Position numbers and translations under genes: made by a program. A model generated the notes under the pieces. The model worked only from the letters and a program-made list of their open reading frames with translations, ran no database searches and was not told where the DNA came from. Below, piece after piece: positions 58,575 to 64,000 of a stretch of 64,000 nt of DNA. Source of the stretch: Streptomyces sp. NBC_01381 (GTDB lineage: Bacteria; Actinomycetota; Actinomycetes; Streptomycetales; Streptomycetaceae); assembly GCF_026340305.1 (NCBI RefSeq), contig NZ_JAPEPI010000002.1, positions 2,356,001-2,420,000 on the forward strand. The letters run 5' to 3'. How positions within the stretch are numbered: the first letter of the stretch is position 1; the number at the start of each line of letters is the position of its first letter.

Positions 58575-60563
58575 ATGAGACAGACCCAGGCGTACGGATC
58601 GTGGCCGTCACCCATCGACGCCGCGCTCGCAGCGGCCCACGACGGCTCTCCGGCCCAAGTCGGCTTCGTCGGGACGGAGGCGTGGTGGACCGAGCCGCGG
58701 CCCGCGGAAGGCGGCCGGCGTGCGCTGGTGCGGCGGAGCCCGGACGGGGTGGAGGAATCGGTGCTGCCCGCTCCGTGGAACGTGCGCAGCCGGGTCATGG
58801 AGTACGGCGGGCAGGCCTGGGCCGGGGCCGAGGGAGCCGCGGGTCCGCTGGTCGTGTTCGCGAACTTCTCCGACCAGCGGCTGTACGCGTACGAGCCCGA
58901 ACGCCCCGGCGGCGTGCCGCGCCCGCTCACGCCGGTCTCCGACGTGGGCGGCGGACTGCGCTACGTCGACCCCTGTGTGCACCTGGACCGGGGCGAAGTC
59001 TGGTGCGTCATGGAGGAGTTCACCGGGGAAGCGCCCACCGATGTGCGCCGTGCAGCCGTCGCCGTGCCCCTGGACGGCTCGGCGGCACAGGACCGCGCCG
59101 CGCTGCGTGAACTCACCGACGACCGGCACCGGTTCATCACCGGGCCCCGGCTCTCGCCCGACGGCGTCCGCGTCGCGTGGATCGCCTGGGATCACCCCCG
59201 GATGCCGTGGGACGGCACGGAACTGCTGGTCGCCGACGTCCGCGCGGACGGCACGTTCGGCGCGCCGAGAGCGGTCGCAGGCGGGCCCCGCGAGTCGATC
59301 GCGCAGGTGGAGTGGAGCGTCGACGGGCAGCTTCTGTACGCCGGTGACCAGACCGGCTGGTGGAACCTGTACCGCCAGGACCCGGCCGACGGCGGCCGCG
59401 GGACGCCCCTGTGCACGCGCGACGAGGAGTTCGCGGGACCCCTGTGGCAGGTCGGAGCCGGCTGGTTCGCGCCGCTGGACAGCGGACTGATCGCCGTCGT
59501 GCACGGCAAGGGCGCCACCTCGCTCGGCGTGCTCGACCCGGAGACCGGCGAGGTCGTCGACGCGGCGGGCCCCTGGACCGAGTTCGCGTCGACCGTCGCG
59601 GTCTGCGGTGCCCGGGTCGCCGGCGTCGCGGCGAGCCCCCGCAGCGCGTACGAGGTGGTGGAGCTGGACACGAGCACCGGCCGCGCCCGCGTGATCGGCG
59701 CCGCGCACGACGACCCCGTGGACACCGCGTACTACCCCGAGCCGCGCATCCGCACCTTCAGCGGCCCGGCCGGGCGTGAGATCCACGCGCACATCTACCC
59801 GCCGCACCACCCCACCCGCGTCGCCCCCGACGACGAACGGCCGCCCTACGTGGTGTGGGCGCACGGCGGCCCCACCGGCCGCTCGCCCCTCGTGCTCGAC
59901 CTGGAGATCGCCTACTTCACCTCGCGCGGCATCGGCGTCGCCGAGGTCAACTACGGCGGGTCGACGGGCTACGGCCGCGCCTACCGCGAACGGCTGCGCG
60001 AGCAGTGGGGCGTGGTCGACGTCGAGGACTGCGCGGCCGTCGCGCTCGCCCTCGCCGACGAGGGCACGGCGGACCGGGACCGGCTCGCGATCCGCGGCGG
60101 CAGCGCGGGCGGCTGGACCACGGCGGCGTCCCTGACCACGACGGACGTGTACGCCTGCGGCACCATCATCTATCCGGTCCTCGACCTCACGGCGTGGGTC
60201 GACGGCGGGACGCACGACTTCGAGTCGCGCTATCTGGATTCGCTGATCGGGCCGTTCGACGAGGCGCGGGCACGGTACGTGGAACGCTCGCCCGCCGAGC
60301 ACGCCGACCGGGTCACCGCGCCGTTCCTGCTGCTGCAGGGGCTCGACGACGTGATCTGTCCGCCCGCGCAGGCCGAGCGGTTCATCGCCGAGCTCGAGGG
60401 GCGCGGGATGCCGTACGCGTACATCGCCTTCGAGGGCGAGGGCCACGGATTCCGCCGCGCGGACACGCTGGTGCGGGCCCTGGAGACGGAACTCTCCCTG
60501 TACGCCCAGGTGTTCGGCCTGAACCTGACGGGACCTGTCCCCACCCTGGAGCTCGTCAAGTGA
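58575..60563 (+). CDS. S9-family (prolyl-oligopeptidase-type) peptidase
   Basis: A 662-residue cytoplasmic serine peptidase with an N-terminal beta-propeller (~20-410, repeated 'DG.....W' blades) and a C-terminal alpha/beta-hydrolase domain. Catalytic Ser510 is in 'GGSAGG', Asp592 in 'GLDDVICPP' and His624 in 'GEGHGF'. It resembles acylaminoacyl peptidases (S9C), which remove blocked or unusual N-terminal residues from short peptides. ATG 58575 is used; ATG 58557, six codons upstream, is also possible. It follows the M20 gene by ~30 bp and overlaps the S66 gene by 4 bp. Confidence 0.9.
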   Translation: MRQTQAYGSWPSPIDAALAAAHDGSPAQVGFVGTEAWWTEPRPAEGGRRALVRRSPDGVEESVLPAPWNVRSRVMEYGGQAWAGAEGAAGPLVVFANFSDQRLYAYEPERPGGVPRPLTPVSDVGGGLRYVDPCVHLDRGEVWCVMEEFTGEAPTDVRRAAVAVPLDGSAAQDRAALRELTDDRHRFITGPRLSPDGVRVAWIAWDHPRMPWDGTELLVADVRADGTFGAPRAVAGGPRESIAQVEWSVDGQLLYAGDQTGWWNLYRQDPADGGRGTPLCTRDEEFAGPLWQVGAGWFAPLDSGLIAVVHGKGATSLGVLDPETGEVVDAAGPWTEFASTVAVCGARVAGVAASPRSAYEVVELDTSTGRARVIGAAHDDPVDTAYYPEPRIRTFSGPAGREIHAHIYPPHHPTRVAPDDERPPYVVWAHGGPTGRSPLVLDLEIAYFTSRGIGVAEVNYGGSTGYGRAYRERLREQWGVVDVEDCAAVALALADEGTADRDRLAIRGGSAGGWTTAASLTTTDVYACGTIIYPVLDLTAWVDGGTHDFESRYLDSLIGPFDEARARYVERSPAEHADRVTAPFLLLQGLDDVICPPAQAERFIAELEGRGMPYAYIAFEGEGHGFRRADTLVRALETELSLYAQVFGLNLTGPVPTLELVK

Positions 60564-61486
60564 AGCCGCTGACCCGACCCGCACGGCTGACCCCCGGCGC
60601 GCGGGTCGCCGTCGTGGCCCCGAGCGGACCGGTGGAGCGGGACCAGCTGGCGGCGGGGCTCGACATCCTGCGCGCCTGGAACCTGGACCCCGTCGTCGCA
60701 CCTCACGTCCTCGACCGGCACGGGGAGTTCGACTACCTGGCGGGCGGCGACGCGGACCGGGCCCGGGACCTGGAGCGGGCATGGTGCGATCCCACCGTGT
60801 CCGCGGTGTTCTGCGCGCGCGGCGGGTACGGCGCCGCGCGGATGGCGGACCTCGTCGACTGGACGGCGATGCGGGCCGCGGGGCCCAAGGTGTTCCTCGG
60901 CTACAGCGACATCACCACGCTCCACGAGGCGTTCGCCGCGCGCCTCGGCCTCGCCACACTGCACGGCCCGATGGTCGCGGTCGCCGACTTTCTCAAGAAC
61001 ACACGGGCCCAGGACCATCTGCGCGCGACGCTCTTCGAGCCGGAGAGCGTGCAGGTGATCGCACCCGAAGGGGCGGCCGCGCTGGTGGCGGGGCGGGCCC
61101 GTGGTGTCACGCTCGGCGGGTGCGTGAGTCTGCTCGCCGCCGACCTGGGCACGGCGCACGGGCGGGTGTCCGCGCGCGGCGGGCTGCTCTGCGTGGAGGA
61201 CATCGGCGAGGAGGCGTACCGGCTCGACCGGATCCTCACGCAGTTGCTGCGTGCCGGGTGGCTGGAGGGCGTCGCAGGGATCGCACTCGGCTCCTGGGAA
61301 GACTGCGAGCCGGCCGGTGATGTGCGGGCCCTCTTCGCCGACCGGCTCGGCGGGCTCGGGGTACCGATCGTCGAGGACTTCGGCTTCGGCCACTGCGAGG
61401 GCGCGCTGACGGTTCCGTTCGGCCTGCCGGCCGAACTGGACGCGGAGGCGGGGACGTTGACGCTTGAGGTGTCGGCGTTGGCATGA
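60560..61486 (+). CDS. S66-family LD-carboxypeptidase
   Basis: A 308-residue serine peptidase of the LdcA/MccF family. The nucleophile is Ser116 in 'FLGYSDITTL', the Glu region is 'LLCVEDIGEEAYRLDRIL', and the histidine lies in 'FGFGHCEGALTVPFG'. LdcA removes the terminal D-alanine from murein tetrapeptides; MccF relatives cleave peptide-nucleotide antibiotics. The GTG start at 60560 overlaps the S9 stop (GTGA). It ends the four-peptidase operon: enzymes for D-amino peptides, dipeptides, blocked peptides and L,D-bonds, fitting murein-peptide or non-ribosomal-peptide breakdown. Confidence 0.88.
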   Translation: MKPLTRPARLTPGARVAVVAPSGPVERDQLAAGLDILRAWNLDPVVAPHVLDRHGEFDYLAGGDADRARDLERAWCDPTVSAVFCARGGYGAARMADLVDWTAMRAAGPKVFLGYSDITTLHEAFAARLGLATLHGPMVAVADFLKNTRAQDHLRATLFEPESVQVIAPEGAAALVAGRARGVTLGGCVSLLAADLGTAHGRVSARGGLLCVEDIGEEAYRLDRILTQLLRAGWLEGVAGIALGSWEDCEPAGDVRALFADRLGGLGVPIVEDFGFGHCEGALTVPFGLPAELDAEAGTLTLEVSALA

Positions 61487-61490
61487 GGTC

Positions 61491-61518
61491 CGCCTGCCGC
61501 CTGCCGCCTGCCGCCTGC
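61491..61518 (+). repeat. Heptamer tandem repeat
   Basis: Four exact copies of CGCCTGC directly after the S66 stop codon. Confidence 0.9.
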
Positions 61519-61577
61519 CGGGTGCCGGGCGCCGGCGCCGGGAAGCGGCGTGCTGGATCTCTGCCGAGATCCGGGCA

Positions 61578-62100
61578 CCGGGTGTCCGTCCGGGTCCGTG
61601 TGCCGGGCCTCTGTCAGGTTCCGCGTACCGGGTGTCCGTCCGGGTCCGTGTGCCGGGCCTCTGTCAGGTTCCGCGTCCCGGATCTCGGTCAGGGGCCGTG
61701 TGCCGTCCCTCCGTCAGGTTGCGCGTACCGGCGTCCGTCAGGTTCCGCGTGCCGACCGTCCGTCAGGGTCCGTGCACCGGAGGCATGTCAGGGCTCGTGT
61801 GCCGACCCTCCGTCAAGGTCCGTGTGCCGGGCCTCTGTCAGGTTCCGCGTCCCGGATCTCGGTCAGGGGCCGTGTGCCGTCCCTCCGTCAGGTTGCGCGC
61901 ACCGGCGTCCGTCCGGGTCCGCGTGCCGACCCTCCGTCAGGGTCCTCGCACCGGACGCACGTCAGGGCTCGCGTGCCGGGCCTCCGTCGAGATCCGTGCA
62001 CCGGGCCTCCGTCACGTTCCCCGTGCCGGCCCTCCGCCCAGACCTGCATACCGGGCCTCCGTCAAGACCCCCGTACTGAATATCCGTCAAGATTCGTCGA
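61578..62100. repeat. 25-bp tandem repeat array, about 21 units
   Basis: Units start CCGGGCCTC(T/C)GTCAGGT and run 25 bp (two are 24). Seventeen or more are clearly related; the last few drift. Unit 1 equals unit 3 exactly, and units 4-7 (61653-61751) reappear almost unchanged as units 11-14 (61827-61925), a 174-bp higher-order period. There are no spacers, so it is not a CRISPR. Each unit has the same GTC-(A/C)-(G/A)-GG core, which might bind a protein or form repeated RNA stems. Confidence 0.95.
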
Positions 62101-62205
62101 GAAACGCCCGTCACGAGCGTTGACCCCGACGTGACGTGTGTCACAGCATGACCCTGGCCGGGTACTGACCGGTCGGTATTCGGCTGTCCTCAGCGTGGAG
62201 GTCTC

Positions 62206-64000
62206 GTGTCCCGTCGTACCGCACCCCGACGTGCCGTCTCCCGGTCCCGCGCGCCGCTCGGCCTCGCCCTGGGTGCCGCGCTCGTCGCCCCGCTCGCCGT
62301 CGTGGGCCCCGCCACGGCGAGCGCGACCGGCAAATACACCGTCACGCCGCTGAAGTTCACGGTCGGCGTGGGTGGCAGGAGTTGCACCGTCGACGCCGAT
62401 CTCTACCGGCCCGCCGGAGTGGACGCCGCGCACCCCGCGCCCGCCGTGCTCACCACCAACGGCTTCGGCGGCAGCAAGTCCGACGGGACCGCGGACACCG
62501 GCAAGGCCTTCGCCGAGCGCGGCTACGTCGGGCTCGTCTACTCGGGGCTGGGCTTCGGCAAGTCCGGGTGTCTGATCTCCCTCGACGACCCGAAGATCGA
62601 CGGCAAGGCGGCCTCCGGGCTCATCGACTTCCTCGCGGGCAAGCGCGCCGCCGACGACGGCACGAAGATCGACTACGTCACCAAGGACGCCGGGGCCGAC
62701 CCCCGTGTCGGCATGATCGGCGGCTCCTACGGCGGGGCGATCCAGCTGGCGACGGCCGCCGTCGACCACCGGGTCGACGCCCTCGTACCGATGATCACCT
62801 GGCACGACCTGAACTACTCGCTCGACCCGAACAACGCCTCCGACCGCAGCGTCCCCGGCGCCGCCAAGTGGCAGTGGATGAACGGCTTCTACCTCGTCGG
62901 TGAGGGCCAGCCGCTGCTCGTGCGGAGCCTGGACCCGTCCCGCATCAACTCCCGGAACTGCCTGCACTTCGCCACGCAGGCCTGCGAGACGATCCGCACC
63001 CTCAACTCGGGCCGCTATCCCGCCGACAAGACCGCCGCACTCCAGAAGTACGCCCGCAGCGTCTCGCCCGTCTCCTACCTGCCCCGGGTCAAGGCGCCCA
63101 CCCTCCTCGTCCAGGGCCAGGCGGACAGGCTGTTCAACCTCAACGAGGCGCAGGCGACGTACGAGACACTGAAGGCACAGGGCACCACGGCCAAGATGAT
63201 CTGGCAGTCCTGGGGCCACAGCGGCGGCCTCACCGCCCCGGCGTCCGGCGAGCTCAACCTCTCCAAGGGCAACTGGGAGACCAGCTACGTCGGCAAGCGC
63301 ATCCTGTCGTGGTTCGACCGCTATCTCCACCGGAAGAAGGGCGTCGGCACCGGACCCGCCTTCGCCTACCACCAGGACTGGGTGCCGAGGGGCAGCGGAC
63401 CGAACGGCTCCTACGCCACCGCGCCGCAGGTGCCCGCGCTCAGCCAGAAGCTGTATCTGTCCGGCGAGGGCAAGCTCGTCGACAACCGCGCGAAGGTCGC
63501 ACGCGGCAGCCGCGAGTACCGGAACCGGCTGATCCCGACGAGTCACTCGGAGCGATCCATCGCCGGGATGATCGGGCTTCCCGACACCGCACCGCGCGAC
63601 ACCAAGGGCACCCACCTCGACTGGACGAGCGAGCCGCTGACCGCCCCGGTGGACGTGGTGGGCGCCCCGAAGGCGACCCTCAAGGTCGTCTCGCCCCGGA
63701 CGGCGAAGGTGCAGAACTCCGGCGACGCCGCCGACAAGCTGGTCCTCTTCGCGAAGCTGTACGACATCGCGCCCGACGGCAAGAAGACGCTGGTGCGCCG
63801 CCTCGTGGCCCCCGTGCGCGTCCCGGACGTGACCAAGCCGTTCACCTTCTCGCTGCCGGGGATCGTGCACCGGTATAACGCGGGCCACAAGCTGCGGTTC
63901 ACCGTCGCGGCCAGCGACGACGCGTACATCGGGAACAGGGGCATCAAGCCGGTGACGGTCACCAGCGCGCCCGACGACACCGGGGTGCTGCGCCTGCCCG
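62206..64000 (+). CDS. Secreted S15/CocE-type alpha/beta-hydrolase (3' end outside window)
   Basis: Open from GTG 62206 (GGAGG ten bases upstream) to the window edge, ~598 residues visible. An Arg-rich N-terminus, hydrophobic core and 'ATASA' cleavage site at ~35-40 form a signal peptide. The hydrolase domain has 'VLTTNGFGGSK', the nucleophile Ser in 'GGSYGGAIQLA', the acid in 'QGQADRLFN' and His in 'SWGHSGG'. A beta-sandwich domain typical of X-Pro dipeptidyl-peptidase (S15) and CocE/NonD proteins follows ('RYNAGHKLRFTVAASDDAY'). It acts outside the cell on proline-containing peptides or acyl esters; which one cannot be decided. The upstream array makes its promoter region unusual. Confidence 0.88.
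   Translation, partial: MSRRTAPRRAVSRSRAPLGLALGAALVAPLAVVGPATASATGKYTVTPLKFTVGVGGRSCTVDADLYRPAGVDAAHPAPAVLTTNGFGGSKSDGTADTGKAFAERGYVGLVYSGLGFGKSGCLISLDDPKIDGKAASGLIDFLAGKRAADDGTKIDYVTKDAGADPRVGMIGGSYGGAIQLATAAVDHRVDALVPMITWHDLNYSLDPNNASDRSVPGAAKWQWMNGFYLVGEGQPLLVRSLDPSRINSRNCLHFATQACETIRTLNSGRYPADKTAALQKYARSVSPVSYLPRVKAPTLLVQGQADRLFNLNEAQATYETLKAQGTTAKMIWQSWGHSGGLTAPASGELNLSKGNWETSYVGKRILSWFDRYLHRKKGVGTGPAFAYHQDWVPRGSGPNGSYATAPQVPALSQKLYLSGEGKLVDNRAKVARGSREYRNRLIPTSHSERSIAGMIGLPDTAPRDTKGTHLDWTSEPLTAPVDVVGAPKATLKVVSPRTAKVQNSGDAADKLVLFAKLYDIAPDGKKTLVRRLVAPVRVPDVTKPFTFSLPGIVHRYNAGHKLRFTVAASDDAYIGNRGIKPVTVTSAPDDTGVLRLP

Larger units (their letters stand above)
61487..62205. other. Repeat-filled gap with leader of the next gene
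   Basis: Over 700 bases between the S66 gene and the secreted hydrolase consist mostly of repeats: a CGCCTGC heptamer run (61491-61518) and a 25-bp tandem array (61578-62100). All three plus-strand frames stay open across the array only because the 25-bp unit lacks stops; no frame looks like a normal Streptomyces gene. The last ~100 bases (62101-62205) are non-repetitive and probably contain the next gene's promoter. Confidence 0.7.

Noticed and set aside
61578..62100. CRISPR array
   Set aside because: The units are contiguous 25-mers without unique spacers, and no cas genes are present.
1..64000. tRNA, rRNA, insertion sequence or phage attachment site
   Set aside because: No cloverleaf-like sequence, transposase, integrase or terminal-repeat pair was recognised on reading; a tRNA or IS search would settle it.

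Overview
The window is high-GC actinobacterial DNA, almost certainly a Streptomyces chromosome. GTG starts, ATGA/GTGA stop-start overlaps, Tat signals, a PP2C/HATPase phosphatase and the gene order pssA-psd-acd-maoC-mcl-meaA-ccr-tetR all fit. No rRNA, tRNA, insertion sequence, prophage or CRISPR array was recognised.

Region 1 (1-13.5 kb, central metabolism). The 3' end of a luciferase-like oxidoreductase and a decayed zinc alcohol dehydrogenase precede a minus-strand block. This holds phosphatidylserine synthase and decarboxylase, then the ethylmalonyl-CoA operon, transcribed ccr-meaA-mcl-maoC-acd, for C2 assimilation and ethylmalonyl/methylmalonyl-CoA supply. A TetR regulator and a double-length 3-hydroxyacyl-CoA dehydrogenase follow. 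HEAT-repeat and RidA proteins close the region.

Region 2 (13.6-28.3 kb, mixed). It carries a secreted tripeptidyl-aminopeptidase-like hydrolase, an Rv2578c-type radical SAM protein with an SOS box in its promoter, and an SRPBCC protein. An MFS transporter fused to carboxypeptidase-regulatory-like repeats and a PAS-GAF-PP2C-HATPase phosphatase follow. Next come a methyltransferase, a coupled membrane/anchored pair, a frameshifted EamA exporter opposite a LysR regulator, and a TDT-type channel.

Region 3 (28.4-43 kb, the most distinctive part). Three agmatine-deiminase-family enzymes, two with export signals, surround a urease-like ureAB-ureC pair without accessory genes and a complete oligopeptide-type ABC importer. 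Two closely related TetR regulators and three copies of a TGACTGAA/TTCAGTCA dyad suggest shared control. A membrane Ser/Thr kinase sits between the regulators. I infer a system that deiminates guanidino compounds outside and inside the cell, imports products, and hydrolyses a urea-like or related substrate. Short tandem repeats are frequent here.

Region 4 (43-53.7 kb). Two MmyB-type HTH regulators diverge from an SDR pair and from a metallo-beta-lactamase-fold hydrolase plus type-B carboxylesterase. Each divergent gap holds a strong dyad. A hypothetical gene, a frameshifted secreted protein, and an FAD monooxygenase/MFS pair opposite a TetR with a clear operator follow.

Region 5 (53.7-64 kb). 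A YtcJ-type amidohydrolase and a mycofactocin-type SDR diverge from a tightly coupled M55-M20-S9-S66 peptidase run that looks like catabolism of D-residue-containing or otherwise unusual peptides. A striking array of about 21 units of 25 bp follows. The window ends inside a secreted S15/CocE-type hydrolase.

Frameshifts appear in at least three genes (alcohol dehydrogenase, EamA, secreted protein). They may be real decay or uncorrected sequencing indels. All functions are read from sequence motifs and family knowledge; no database search was run.
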